DNA from: JTS-AC122 sp050246015
GTDB lineage: Bacteria > Planctomycetota > Phycisphaerae > Phycisphaerales > UBA1924
NCBI GenBank assembly: GCA_050246015.1
Contig: JBFWWU010000024.1
Coordinates: forward strand, 1 to 54,560
Length of the DNA stretch: 54,560 nt
Direction of reading: 5' to 3'
Position numbers and translations under genes: made by a program. The notes under the pieces are model-generated. The model saw nothing but the letters and a program-made list of their open reading frames with translations, did no database searches and had not been told where the DNA came from. Shown here in pieces: positions 1 to 8,768 of the stretch. Position 1 is the stretch's first letter; every line of letters starts with the position of its first letter.

Positions 1-89
1 TGCCGAGCGCGCCGACGGTGAGCGTGCTGGCGGGTGAGGATTCGGCCGAGCCGAGCGGCGCGGACGAACTGGCGGATGCGTCGGTGTGA
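1..89 (+). CDS. C-terminal fragment of an unidentified protein
   Basis: Reading from base 3, the frame is open from the window edge to a TGA at 87-89, giving the last 28 residues of a protein rich in Ala, Glu, Ser and Asp. Nearly every codon ends in G or C, as in the neighbouring genes, which supports coding. The other two plus frames stop within the first 40 bases. The fragment is too short and too low in complexity to assign a family; it ends before the convergent cold-shock gene. Confidence 0.45.
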   Translation, partial: PSAPTVSVLAGEDSAEPSGADELADASV

Positions 90-127
90 AATGGGCGCCG
101 GGTCAATCGGCCGCGGGGAGATATGAA

Positions 128-415
128 TCAGCGGCGAGGAGTGCGGGCGTATCCCCGGCGCGGCACCTGGACCGCCGCGCCGAGATCGGCGGGGTCGCGG
201 TCGACGCGAGTGGCATGCCAGCCTTTGTCGGTGAGGACCGCGTCATAGACGACGCTGGCGCCGTCGCGCAGGATGCGGAAGCCGTCGCCGGTGATCTTAG
301 AGAAGTGGATGAAGATGTCCTGGTGGTCGGGCCCGATGATGAACCCGAAGCCTTTCTTCGGGTCGAACCACTTGACGATGCCTTGACAATCCTTGAGATC
401 TTGTTCCGTTGTCAT
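128..415 (-). CDS. Cold-shock domain protein (CspA family) with C-terminal extension
   Basis: A 95-residue protein whose first 70 residues form a cold-shock (OB-fold) domain. The RNP1-like motif KGFGFI follows GIVKWFDPK, and the RNP2-like IFIHFSKI follows it, the nucleic-acid contacts of this family. The family binds single-stranded RNA or DNA and acts as an RNA chaperone in the cytoplasm. The last 20 residues are a basic Arg-rich tail (RRGYARTPRR) beyond the usual 65-70 residue length. The start at 415 (MTTEQDL) places the domain normally; an upstream in-frame extension to 529 has no domain content and is not favoured. It stands alone on the minus strand, downstream of the pnp terminator. 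Confidence 0.9.
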   Translation of the reverse strand: MTTEQDLKDCQGIVKWFDPKKGFGFIIGPDHQDIFIHFSKITGDGFRILRDGASVVYDAVLTDKGWHATRVDRDPADLGAAVQVPRRGYARTPRR

Positions 416-772
416 GCTCACAACCCCGTGCGTGCCGCGGCCATAGAGGCACTCTTCGCGATCGGAACCAGTCATGAATGATGCGCCGGGCGACGCGCCC
501 AGCCAGCCGATCGCGCTCCCATTCCCCATCGTTCTCCGAACAAAAAGGAATCACCATCCCAACATCGGACTGAACTTACCCACATTACCGTGATCTACGG
601 ATAGACACAAGGGTGAGCATGAAAAATGAGGCAAGAATTCGTTGTGGCCTCATGTTGATAACAACAAAAATACGACGCGGTCTCGCGTCGTATTTGGGGA
701 TAAACTCGATTTTTTTTGACTGGACTGGCAAAGATTTTGCCACATCCAGAGAAACGAAAATTGTGATGAATT
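416..772. other. Intergenic region between pnp and the cold-shock gene
   Basis: A 357-base gap that is clearly more AT-rich than its surroundings. It holds the pnp terminator and, closer to 416-600, the presumed promoter and 5' leader of the cold-shock gene. Short frames here have no recognisable content and are not called. Confidence 0.6.
656..695 (-). terminator. Rho-independent terminator after pnp
   Basis: A perfect 12-bp inverted repeat (arms 668-679 and 684-695, AAATACGACGCG with its complement) encloses a 4-base loop. On the minus strand it is followed by a T-rich run (TTTTTGTTGTT). It lies about 80 bases past the pnp stop. A smaller hairpin, GGCAAA/TTTGCC at 727-741, sits between it and the gene. 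Confidence 0.85.
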
Positions 773-2926
773 TTAGCAGGTTCCGTCGGCGGCGGCAGAT
801 TCCATGATAGCGGCTTTTCTGGACAACTTGATCCGGCCCTGGTCATCGATGAGGATGACCTTGACCTTGACCAAGTCACCGATCTTGACCACGTCGTGAA
901 CGTTTTTGACGTACCCCTCGGCGAGTTCGGAGATGTGGCACATGCCGTCGGTGCCCGGGGCGAGTTCGATGAAGGCGCCGAAGTCCTTGGTGCTGACGAC
1001 CTTGCCGGTGTAGATGGTGCCGACCTTGATTTCTTCGCAGAGGGCTTCGATCTCGGCGCGAGCGCCGGCGATCGCTTCGCCGTTCGGAGCGGCGACCATG
1101 ACGGTGCCGTCGTCTTCGACGTCGATGGTGACGGCGTACTTGTCCTGGAGGGAGCGGATGGTCTTGCCGCCGGGGCCGATGAGTTTGCCGATCTTTTCGG
1201 GGTTGATCTTGAGGGTGAGCAGGCGCGGGGCGAGGGGGGAAATCTCGGCGCGAGGCTGGGCGATCACGCGCTCCATGATGTCGATGATCTCAAGGCGGCC
1301 CTGCTTGGCCTGCTCGAAGATCGTTTCGATCTGGGAGAGGACCAGGCCGCGGGTCTTGAGGTCGAGTTGGATGCCGGTGATTCCCTCGCGGGTGCCGGAG
1401 ACCTTGAAGTCCATGTCGCCGAAGAAGTCTTCTTCGCCGATGATGTCGGTGATGAAGACCTCGTTCTGGTCGTTGTCGTCGGACATGCGACCGACGGAGA
1501 TGCCGGCGCAGGTGTTCTTGATGGGGACGCCGGCGTCCATGAGGGCGAGGCACCCGCCGCAGACGGAGGCCATCGAGGAGGAGCCGTTGGACTCGGTGAT
1601 GTCGCTGACGACGCGGACGGTGTAGGGGAACTCATCGGGACCAGGGAGGATGCCAAGGAGGGAGCGCTCAGCGAGGGCACCGTGTCCGATTTCGCGGCGG
1701 CCAGGCGCCGCGATGCGCTTGGCTTCGCCGGTGGAGAAGGGTGGGAAGTTGTAGTGCAGCATGAACTTTTTGCTGTACTCGGGGATGAGGCCGTCGATGA
1801 TCTGCTCGTCCTTGCCGGTGCCGAGGGTGCAGGAGACGAGGGACTGCGTTTCGCCGCGCTGGAAGAAGGCGGAGCCGTGGGTGCGGGCGAAGATGCCGAC
1901 TTCGCCCTCGATGGGGCGGATCTCGCGGGGCTTGCGACCGTCGGCGCGGATGCCCTTCTCGACGACGAGGCGGCGGGTGATTTTCTCTTCGAGGCGACGG
2001 AGGGCCTCCTTGGCGAAAGCGCGGCGCTTGGTGGAGGTGGCAAAGTCGGCGTAGGTGCCGTCCTGCTTGACGAGGAAGTGGGTATCGAGGACGTCCTTGA
2101 CGATGGCGGCGACGGCGTCGCCGCGCTCGTGCTTGCCCTTGATCTGGCGGGCTTCGGTCATTCGTTTTTCGGCGGCCTTTCTGACGGCCTCGGTGACGTC
2201 GGCGGGGGGAAGGTTGAGTTCGCCGACGACCTTTGGTTTGCCTGCCTTGGAGACGAGATCGCCGATGAGGGCGAGGGTGTCGGCGATCTGCTGCTGTCCG
2301 AACTCGATGGCGCCGAGGACGGCGGCCTCATCGACCTCGGCGGCGCCGACCTCGATCATGTTGACGCCGTCGCTGTGGCCGGCAAGCACCATGTCCAGGT
2401 CGGAATAGTCGAGTTGGGTGACGGTGGGGTTGACGACGTAGCGTGGGCCGTCGTCGGTGTGGATGCGACCGACGCGGACGGTGGCGGTGGGACCTTCAAA
2501 GGGGCAATCGCTGAGGGCGAGGGCGGCGGAGGCGGCGGTGCCGGCGAGGACGTCGGTATCGTTCTCGCCGTCGTGGCTCATGACGAAGACCTGGATCTGG
2601 ACCTCGTCGATGAAGCCGTCGGGGAAGAGGGGGCGGATGGGGCGGTCGATCATCCGCATGGTTAGGATTTCTTTTTCGGAGGGCGGGCCTTCACGCTTCT
2701 TGAACCCGCCGGGGAACTTGCCGGCGGCGGAGGTCTTCTCGCGGTAATCGATGGTGAGCGGGAAGAAATCGAGGCCTTCGCGGGGGGCGGCGCGGACGAC
2801 GGTGGCCAGGACGGTGGACCCGCCGTAGGTGGCGAGGACGGCCGCGGAGCAGAGCTTGGCGACCTTTCCGGTTTCAAGAGTGAGCGTGCGTCCGCCGATT
2901 TCCCGCTGAACTTTGACGTATGCCAT
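773..2926 (-). CDS. pnp: Polyribonucleotide nucleotidyltransferase (PNPase)
   Basis: 717 residues, the normal length. PNPase degrades RNA 3'-to-5' with phosphate and works in mRNA turnover in the cytoplasm. Two RNase PH domains are visible, the second with FFQRGETQ, a GRREIGHGALAERSL segment and DMDFKVSGT, which carries catalytic-site acidic residues. They are followed by a KH domain (IGKLIGPGGKTIRSLQ, about residues 560-610) and a C-terminal S1 domain (GKVVSTKDFGAFIEL, about 635-700). The start at 2926 gives MAYVKVQREIGG preceded by AAGG and AGAAGG purine runs; a longer open frame to 3304 would run into the rpsO gene. It follows rpsO, the classical rpsO-pnp order. Confidence 0.98.
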   Translation of the reverse strand: MAYVKVQREIGGRTLTLETGKVAKLCSAAVLATYGGSTVLATVVRAAPREGLDFFPLTIDYREKTSAAGKFPGGFKKREGPPSEKEILTMRMIDRPIRPLFPDGFIDEVQIQVFVMSHDGENDTDVLAGTAASAALALSDCPFEGPTATVRVGRIHTDDGPRYVVNPTVTQLDYSDLDMVLAGHSDGVNMIEVGAAEVDEAAVLGAIEFGQQQIADTLALIGDLVSKAGKPKVVGELNLPPADVTEAVRKAAEKRMTEARQIKGKHERGDAVAAIVKDVLDTHFLVKQDGTYADFATSTKRRAFAKEALRRLEEKITRRLVVEKGIRADGRKPREIRPIEGEVGIFARTHGSAFFQRGETQSLVSCTLGTGKDEQIIDGLIPEYSKKFMLHYNFPPFSTGEAKRIAAPGRREIGHGALAERSLLGILPGPDEFPYTVRVVSDITESNGSSSMASVCGGCLALMDAGVPIKNTCAGISVGRMSDDNDQNEVFITDIIGEEDFFGDMDFKVSGTREGITGIQLDLKTRGLVLSQIETIFEQAKQGRLEIIDIMERVIAQPRAEISPLAPRLLTLKINPEKIGKLIGPGGKTIRSLQDKYAVTIDVEDDGTVMVAAPNGEAIAGARAEIEALCEEIKVGTIYTGKVVSTKDFGAFIELAPGTDGMCHISELAEGYVKNVHDVVKIGDLVKVKVILIDDQGRIKLSRKAAIMESAAADGTC

Positions 2927-3213
2927 GAACCTTCTGCCTTTCGCACGCTTGGCGTGCGGAATGTCCGGATCCGGCCGCGCGGCGGAGACAACCCACGCAG
3001 CGAGCCTGAACATCGGACGAGTTGCGTAGCCGCTTGCAAAGGCCCGAGGGCAGAAGGCATCGGGCAGTCCTGTGGCGGGGGTTTCCAACTCGCCGGATCG
3101 ATCACCGGATCCCACGATCGGCGGGTCCGGTGGCGTGCGGGGTTGGGAACTCGCACGACGTCGGAGGAGGACTGCACGGTGCCCACTGCCGCCGGGGCCA
3201 AGATGGCGGCGGA
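2927..3213. other. rpsO-pnp intergenic region / pnp leader
   Basis: The gap between rpsO and pnp holds the rpsO terminator at its upstream side and then about 290 bases with no convincing gene. In enterobacteria the corresponding leader is a target for autoregulation by PNPase and RNase III. Here several short GC-rich inverted repeats exist (for example around GGATCCGG), but no specific conserved structure is recognised. Confidence 0.4.
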
Positions 3214-3253
3214 GAAAAACAAGCAAGCCCGTGACCTTTCGGGGACGGGCTTG
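3214..3253 (-). terminator. Rho-independent terminator after rpsO
   Basis: Perfect 9-bp arms CAAGCCCGT (3224-3232) and ACGGGCTTG (3245-3253) are followed on the minus strand by CTTGTTTTTC. It begins only about 5 bases from the rpsO stop, so rpsO and pnp are at least partly separate transcription units here. Confidence 0.88.
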
Positions 3254-3257
3254 GGAG

Positions 3258-3527
3258 TTATTTGCGCAGGCCGAGGCGGTGAATGAGGCTGAGGTAGCGC
3301 TCACGGTCGGCGCGAGCGAGATAGCGAAGGAGACGGTTTCGGCGACCGACCATGAGGAGCAAGCCCCGGCGGCTGTGGTTGTCCTTGGGGTGGTGCTGGA
3401 GGTGCTCGGTGAGTTCGTTCATGCGCTCGGTGAGGAGCGCGACCTGCACCTCGGGGGAGCCGGAGTCGGTCTCGTGGCGGCGATTGTCGGTGCGGACCTT
3501 CGTGCGGGTTTCAAGTGCGAGAGGCAT
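3258..3527 (-). CDS. rpsO: 30S ribosomal protein S15
   Basis: 89 residues, exactly the family length. It binds 16S rRNA and helps assemble the 30S platform. Family signatures are easy to see: TDSGSPEVQVALLTERM, the HLQHHPKDNHSRRGL stretch that contacts 16S rRNA, and the closing LLRYLARADRERY. It lies directly upstream of pnp with its own terminator between them, as in many bacteria. Confidence 0.98.
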   Translation of the reverse strand: MPLALETRTKVRTDNRRHETDSGSPEVQVALLTERMNELTEHLQHHPKDNHSRRGLLLMVGRRNRLLRYLARADRERYLSLIHRLGLRK

Positions 3528-3631
3528 GTCGAACGGTTTCCTTCAACAGAAAATAGTCTGGAAGAGACGGATCGCGTGGTCACGAATCACGCCAAGGTCC
3601 GCGTGGGGCGTGGACCTGCTTTCGGGCCGGG

Positions 3632-3637
3632 AGTATA
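3632..3637 (-). promoter_or_regulatory. Candidate -10 element for rpsO
   Basis: On the minus strand TATACT lies about 105 bases upstream of the rpsO start, matching the sigma-70 -10 consensus in five of six positions. A convincing -35 hexamer at the right spacing is not seen, so this is only a candidate. Confidence 0.3.
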
Positions 3638-3759
3638 GGCGAGGGGTCGGGCGTTTCCATATGGTAGCGGCACGATCAAAGTATGAACAAAGAAGAGTCG
3701 ATCCGGGTGATAACGGAGGTTGGAAGCGTCGGCATCGTAGTCGGTGGCGCGGGAGACCG

Positions 3760-4383
3760 ATGTTGGTGGTGATGCGCGAAAGTCAACAGCACGCAGCGGT
3801 GACTGGGGGCGCGGGGACGCCGCTGGCGGCGGAGCACTTTGTGCTGCTGAACGCGGCGAGGGCATCGGCGAAAGCAGTTGTGCGGGCGCGGAATGTGGCC
3901 CGAGGGAGCGCGTGGACGACCGGAGCGTTCGGCGGGCTCACGCTGCTGGGCGTGCTCTTCGGGGACTGGCAATCGCTGGTGCTCGGCGCGAGCCTGATCG
4001 GTCTGGGCGTTCGAGAGGGAGCACTGGCGGGGCGCCTGGCGAGGTTTGATGTCCGTGCGCCGCGGCTGCTGGCGCTCAATCAACTGGCGCTGGGCGTGGT
4101 GCTGATGGTGTACTGCGCGGTACAGGTGGCGCTGGCCTTTTACTCAAATGGATTATCCGCCGCGAGCCAGCCGGTGGGCGATGCGAAGGTCGATGAGATT
4201 CTGGGCGGGATCGGAAACCTGACGCGTGTGATCACGATGGTGTTGTATGCGGGCGTAGGGGTGATGAGCGTGCTGGGGACGGGGGTGATGGCGTTGTACT
4301 ACATCCGGCGCCGGTCGCGTCTGGAGGCGTTTTTGGCAACGACGCAGCCGTGGGTGGTGGAGGTGATGCGAGCGGCGGCGTAG
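3760..4383 (+). CDS. Hypothetical integral membrane protein, four predicted TM segments
   Basis: A 207-residue protein of unknown function. After a polar N-terminus come two hydrophobic segments around residues 55-85 (TTGAFGGLTLLGVLFG, then LVLGASLIGLGV), one around 112-130 (LALGVVLMVYCAVQVALAF) and one around 163-185 (VLYAGVGVMSVLGTGVMALYYI), followed by a basic stop-transfer stretch RRRSR. The start at 3760 has a GGAG motif 5-6 bases upstream; ATG 3772 is an alternative. The much longer open frame beginning at 3352 overlaps rpsO and is not likely to be used. It converges with the HAF protein gene 12 bases away. Confidence 0.75.
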   Translation: MLVVMRESQQHAAVTGGAGTPLAAEHFVLLNAARASAKAVVRARNVARGSAWTTGAFGGLTLLGVLFGDWQSLVLGASLIGLGVREGALAGRLARFDVRAPRLLALNQLALGVVLMVYCAVQVALAFYSNGLSAASQPVGDAKVDEILGGIGNLTRVITMVLYAGVGVMSVLGTGVMALYYIRRRSRLEAFLATTQPWVVEVMRAAA

Positions 4384-4395
4384 AGGGCCGCCACA

Positions 4396-5559
4396 TCAGC
4401 AGCCGACGAAGTATTCGGAGAGGAAATCGAAGAAGTCCTGGGAATCGACGAGGCCGGAGCCGTTGAAATCCGCGCCTGGCGCGACTGAAAAGAAGGCGGT
4501 CAGGAAGTCGAAGAAGTCCTGGGAGTTGACGAGGCCGTCGTAGTTGAAGTCGGCGGCGCACGGGGTGAGCAGGAACGCGTGCGGGAAACCGAGGAGGGAC
4601 CCGCGGCCGATGATGCGCCCGGTCTGCGAGATCCACTGGGCGGATTCAAGGACCCATTGGGTGCCGGGCGGGATCATCTGGTTGAGGTCGTGGATGCCCG
4701 AGGCGTCCCAGAGGCAGGCGCGAGCGTTGGAGTTGCCGACGATCTGGCCGGCGTCGTTGATGCTGTATGCGCAGGACTGGTTTCCGGCAAGGAATCCCAG
4801 GTCGGTGCGGGAGGTGACGTTTCCGGCGGCGTCGACGACGAAGCGGAAGGCGTGGGGCATTCCGGCGGGGTTGTCGGCGACGCCGACGATGCTGCGAGAA
4901 GCGTTCATGCCGTAGGCGCCGCTCTTGGCGCCGCCGAGAGTTCCGAGATCGTGGATGACGCCGTCGATCCAGAGCGTGGCGTGCGGGTTGGCGTCGTTGG
5001 GAGTGAAGGAGAGTCCGACCACGTGCAGGGGGATCAGGTTGTTCGTGCCGAAGGCGAAGGAGTTCGATCCGCCGAGGGTGGAGAGTTCAACCGGAGTCGA
5101 TGAGCCGGAGGTGAGGACACAGGCGCGATCGACCAACCCGAAGCCGGCGACGGTTCGAGAGAGGGCGCCGACGATGTCGCCGCGTGCATTGGCGGAGCGC
5201 GGGGCGAACTCGCCGAGGGGGGCGAGAGAGCCGTTGGCCGATGCGAAGGCGTGCTGGGTCAGGGATCCTAGGGAGAAGGACAGCCCGATGATGCGTCCGG
5301 ACGAATCGGCGGCGTAGGCGATGGACTGTGAATCGCCTGGGAGGGTGCCCAGGTCGGTGAGCAGACCAGCGCGAAAAGCGGCGGCGTGGAAGTCCTGGGT
5401 ACCGGGTACCGAGGCCGTACCGAGAGCGAGTCCGGAGTCGGAGACGAAGAAGCCGAAGGTTTGCCCGCCGAGGGTGCCGAGGTCGGTGCTGTGGTAGACC
5501 TGGGCGTGGGCGGCGCCGGCGGCGGCCAGCAGTGATGCGAGGGAGATGAGGGTCTTCAT
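4396..5559 (-). CDS. Secreted HAF-repeat protein with C-terminal GC-type dockerin-like domain
   Basis: 387 residues with a signal peptide (MKTLISLASLLAAAGAAHAQ). The body is built from HAF-type extracellular repeats, recognisable as DLGTLGG followed about 20 residues later by a glycine-rich IVG/IIG phrase. From about residue 332 there are two dockerin/EF-hand-like repeats (DFNYDGLVNSQDFFDFL and DFNGSGLVDSQDFFDFL), and the chain ends in Gly-Cys. Asp, Asn and Gly at loop positions suggest calcium binding. The same tail occurs on four other proteins in the window. Export across the inner membrane is indicated; function of the repeats and the meaning of the terminal Cys are unknown (an anchoring role is an inference). 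Confidence 0.88.
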   Translation of the reverse strand: MKTLISLASLLAAAGAAHAQVYHSTDLGTLGGQTFGFFVSDSGLALGTASVPGTQDFHAAAFRAGLLTDLGTLPGDSQSIAYAADSSGRIIGLSFSLGSLTQHAFASANGSLAPLGEFAPRSANARGDIVGALSRTVAGFGLVDRACVLTSGSSTPVELSTLGGSNSFAFGTNNLIPLHVVGLSFTPNDANPHATLWIDGVIHDLGTLGGAKSGAYGMNASRSIVGVADNPAGMPHAFRFVVDAAGNVTSRTDLGFLAGNQSCAYSINDAGQIVGNSNARACLWDASGIHDLNQMIPPGTQWVLESAQWISQTGRIIGRGSLLGFPHAFLLTPCAADFNYDGLVNSQDFFDFLTAFFSVAPGADFNGSGLVDSQDFFDFLSEYFVGC

Positions 5560-5581
5560 GGGTGCCGATCCTGTGCGCGAG

Positions 5582-6781
5582 TTATTCGGTGACGCGATGT
5601 GGGAACGGGTCGTCCGGCACGGTCTGGTGGCAGACGGTGCAGGTGTTGATCACGCCGGAGTGCCCCTGCACCTGCATGGCTTGGAGGTTGTCGCGCGGCG
5701 TGGTCGCCGGTGTGATGGTGTGCGGGCTGGAGTGACAGGCGATGCACTTGACGCCCTGGTGTCCGACGGAATCGCGGAAGAGGACGCCGGGCTGCTCGAA
5801 CTCGAAGCCCGGGCGTGAGTGGCAATCCGCGCAGCGGGGTTCATCGGCCCAACCATTGCGGGCGGGGTCACCGACGGCGGCCATGCCGCCATGGCAGTCG
5901 ATGCAGGAGACACCGTTGGCGGCATGGACGTCGCGCTGACACTGGGTACGGACACCGGGGTGACAGGCGTAGCACTCGTTGTCGATGTGGATCATGCCCA
6001 TGCGAGGGGCGTGAGCGGCGTGCATGGCGCTGGTGAGGCTGGGGACGCCGGGCACGCCGGGCGTGCCCAAGGCGTTGTCCATGTGGCAGCCGGCGCAGAA
6101 GACGGGCTTTTGCTGTTCGAGGGTGGTGTTGTGCAGGCGATCGTGGGCGCGGAGGATGTCCGTTGCCATCGAAATGCCGGGGGTGTTATGGCAGAGTTGG
6201 CATGACATCTCCCAGGAGACGGGGACGACGGCCTGGGTCTTGCCGACGACTTGCCCGTTGCGCTCGACGGTGATGGTGGCAATGGGGTACGGGTTTTCGC
6301 GACCAGAGTCGTCGATGGGGACGAGGGGGATGCCGGTGACGCCCCAGTCGCGTGGGTTCATGCGGACCATGGAGCCGGAGAGCCCGTGGCCTGTCAGTCC
6401 GATGTCAGGGGGGAGCGAGACTCCGAGAAGTTGCGGCGCATAGGCCCAGAAGTTGGTTTTGTCGGCACCGTGGGTGTTGGTGGGGAGTGCGTATTTGACG
6501 GTGATGCCGCCGGTGACGATCTCGGGGGAGCCGTGGGTGCGGTCGATCACCTGTGCGCGCAGGGTGTTGTACGGGGGGAGGATCATGAGTTCTGAAAAGT
6601 CCTGCTGCATGCAGTGCATGCCGAGGTCGTTATACGCCAGAACGGTGTAGGGGTAGTCCTGGAAGGGGCCTGTCGGGGGAGGTCGAAGGGCGTAGAAACC
6701 GGCACCTCCCACGAGGGCCGAGATGGCCAGCGCGCCCAACGAGGCGAGGGTCAGCCGGACGTTGCGAGTAAGGCGGGGCAT
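5582..6781 (-). CDS. Membrane-anchored seven-haem cytochrome c
   Basis: 399 residues with one N-terminal membrane anchor (LTLASLGALAISALVGGAGF). It carries seven CxxCH haem-binding motifs: CQLCH, CAGCH, CYACH, CIDCH, CADCH, CIACH and CTVCH, all in the C-terminal 220 residues. This marks a periplasmic multihaem electron-transfer protein. The N-terminal 190 residues contain no haem motif and no family that I recognise. The start at 6781 is chosen because AGGAGG lies 9 bases upstream; the frame extends to 6832 without that signal. No partner redox enzyme is adjacent, so its role in a specific pathway cannot be read from the context. Confidence 0.9.
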   Translation of the reverse strand: MPRLTRNVRLTLASLGALAISALVGGAGFYALRPPPTGPFQDYPYTVLAYNDLGMHCMQQDFSELMILPPYNTLRAQVIDRTHGSPEIVTGGITVKYALPTNTHGADKTNFWAYAPQLLGVSLPPDIGLTGHGLSGSMVRMNPRDWGVTGIPLVPIDDSGRENPYPIATITVERNGQVVGKTQAVVPVSWEMSCQLCHNTPGISMATDILRAHDRLHNTTLEQQKPVFCAGCHMDNALGTPGVPGVPSLTSAMHAAHAPRMGMIHIDNECYACHPGVRTQCQRDVHAANGVSCIDCHGGMAAVGDPARNGWADEPRCADCHSRPGFEFEQPGVLFRDSVGHQGVKCIACHSSPHTITPATTPRDNLQAMQVQGHSGVINTCTVCHQTVPDDPFPHRVTE

Positions 6782-7012
6782 CGAGAGCCTCCTGATAAAG
6801 GACAATAACATCTTGAAATGCAGAAGCGGCAAGTCAATCTCGAGGATCTATTCAAGATCAAAATATCCAAAATCGGGTGGTAGGGGCTGGCTGAGCGCAA
6901 ACAAGTTGGCGGCGCAGAGCCACAGCGGGGCAATCGCGATGGGGCCGCGATAGGCGCGAGAGAAGAGCGAAGTGGGGGATCGCAGCGGCGCGGGGGCGTT
7001 GCCGAGCGATTG

Positions 7013-8431
7013 TCAGGCGACGGCGTCGGCGGGGGCGGGCGCGGATTGCTTGTCGGCGACGCGTTCGATGGTAGCGCCGAGGGCGCGGAGGCGGTCTTCC
7101 ATGCGTTCGTAGCCGCGGTCGAGGTGGTAGACGCGGTTGACGGTGGTGGAGCCGTCGGCGGCGAGGCCGGCGAGCACGAGGCAGGCGGAGGCGCGGAGGT
7201 CGCTGGCCATGACGGGGGCGCCGTGGAGTCGGCGGACGCCTGAGATGATGGCGGTAGGCCCTTGGCGGAAGATGCTGGCGCCCATGCGGCCGAGTTCGGC
7301 GACGTGGAGGAAGCGTTCGGGGTAGATGCGTTCGGTGACGACGGAGTTCCCGTCGGCGAGGCAGAGGAGGGCGACGAACTGAGCCTGGAGATCGGTGGGG
7401 AAGCCGGGGTGGGGCTGGGTGGTGATTTCGACGGGTCTGAGGTTTCGGCTGCAGGTGACGCGGACGGTGGTGCGGACGCCGTCGTCCGGGATGCCGCCTT
7501 GATGGTGTGGGATCTGGGTGACGATGACGCCGATGGCTTCGAGGCGATCAACGGCGGCGAGGAGGGAATCGAAGGGGCAGTTATCGAGGGTGACGTCGCC
7601 GTTGGTAATGGCGGCGGCGCACATGTAGGTGCCGGCCTCGATGCGGTCGGGCATGACGTGGTGGGAGGCGCCGTGGAGGGACTCGACACCTTCGATGGTA
7701 ATGCGAGGTGATCCGGCGCCGGAGATTCGAGCGCCCATGGCGCTCAGGAGTCGAGCGACGTCGACGATTTCGGGCTCGCAGGCGGCGGACTCGATGATGG
7801 TGGTGCCCTGGGCGAGGGTGGCGGCGGACATGACGTTGGCGGTACCCAGGACGGTGGACCCGAATGGGCCGCCGAGGAAGATGCGGGCGCCCTTCAAACG
7901 ACCCCCGCGCCCGCCGGGGACGCGGGCGATGATGTCACCCTCGGCGAGGGAGATATCGGCGCCGAGGGCGCGGAGGCCGCGGAGGTGGAGATCGACGGGT
8001 CGATCACCGATGGCGCAGCCGCCGGGCATGGAGACGCGGGCGAAGCCGCGTTTGGCGAGGATGGGCCCGAGGACGCAGATGCTGGCGCGCATGGTGCGGA
8101 CGATGTCGTAACGAGCGTGAGAGAGGGACTCGTCGGAGACGGTGAGTCGCAGGGAGCGGCCTGAGGGAGCAAGCGGGGAGTGGGGAGGGTGGGTGGAAGG
8201 GAGGAGAGGGTCGTTGGAGGCGTGATCGGCGAGGACGTCAACGCGGCACCCGAGTTCGCGGAGGAGGCCCTGCATGTTCACGATATCAGCCAGGGCGGGC
8301 ACGTCGTGGAGGGTGACGGGCTGATCGGTGAGGAAAGGGCAGGCCAGGAGAGGGAGGGCCGCGTTCTTGGACCCGTTGACGCGGAGACGGCCGCAGAGCC
8401 GGTTTCCACCCTGGATGACGAATCGGTCCAT
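7013..8431 (-). CDS. murA: UDP-N-acetylglucosamine 1-carboxyvinyltransferase (MurA)
   Basis: 472 residues; the usual length is about 420. MurA transfers enolpyruvate from PEP to UDP-GlcNAc, the first committed step of peptidoglycan synthesis in the cytoplasm. Seen here: the substrate lysine motif NGSKNAALP near residue 20, the loop cysteine in MPGGCAIGDRPVDLH, a DRIEAGTYMCA segment, and the C-terminal SDLRASACLVLAGLAADG followed by HLDRGYE. The extra length comes from a Pro/Ser/His-rich insert at about residues 68-90 and a short Ala/Pro C-terminal tail. Presence of MurA supports peptidoglycan synthesis in this organism. It diverges from the fibro-slime gene. Confidence 0.96.
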   Translation of the reverse strand: MDRFVIQGGNRLCGRLRVNGSKNAALPLLACPFLTDQPVTLHDVPALADIVNMQGLLRELGCRVDVLADHASNDPLLPSTHPPHSPLAPSGRSLRLTVSDESLSHARYDIVRTMRASICVLGPILAKRGFARVSMPGGCAIGDRPVDLHLRGLRALGADISLAEGDIIARVPGGRGGRLKGARIFLGGPFGSTVLGTANVMSAATLAQGTTIIESAACEPEIVDVARLLSAMGARISGAGSPRITIEGVESLHGASHHVMPDRIEAGTYMCAAAITNGDVTLDNCPFDSLLAAVDRLEAIGVIVTQIPHHQGGIPDDGVRTTVRVTCSRNLRPVEITTQPHPGFPTDLQAQFVALLCLADGNSVVTERIYPERFLHVAELGRMGASIFRQGPTAIISGVRRLHGAPVMASDLRASACLVLAGLAADGSTTVNRVYHLDRGYERMEDRLRALGATIERVADKQSAPAPADAVA

Positions 8432-8768
8432 GTAATGCCTGCTTTCTCGTTCGAAACCGTTTAGATGATTGTTGCAGAGAAATGCCCGGAGGGGCGAGCC
8501 GGGGGTGCGACGTCCGGGAATTCATCGGCTGGTGAGGAGGCGGATGGACAGCGAATTCTCGGGCGAGCGCGGCGGCGCGGGGGGCAACGGCACAGACGCC
8601 AAAGACGAGCGGGTCGGCGGAGTCTGACGGGACGAATGTTGGCGGGCGTGGTGGACGAATTGGAAACTTGTAGACGGCCGGGAGCGATTCCGGCCCCCCC
8701 CAACGGGGCCGCCCCAGAGGTCGGGGCGCGACAGGACCAAGCAGCGCCAGGAGCGCGAAAGGAATGGT
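8432..8768. other. Divergent intergenic region murA / fibro-slime gene
   Basis: 337 bases that must hold promoters in both directions. No convincing sigma-70 hexamers are visible. A 27-codon frame at 8544-8627 has AGGAGG only three bases before its ATG and is listed only as a weak candidate in the findings. GCCCC and GGGGC runs around 8690-8730 could pair. Confidence 0.4.

Noticed and set aside
896..2665. 589-residue plus-strand open frame
   Set aside because: It is the antisense of pnp, low in complexity (Asp/Gly/Ala-rich) and has no family resemblance.
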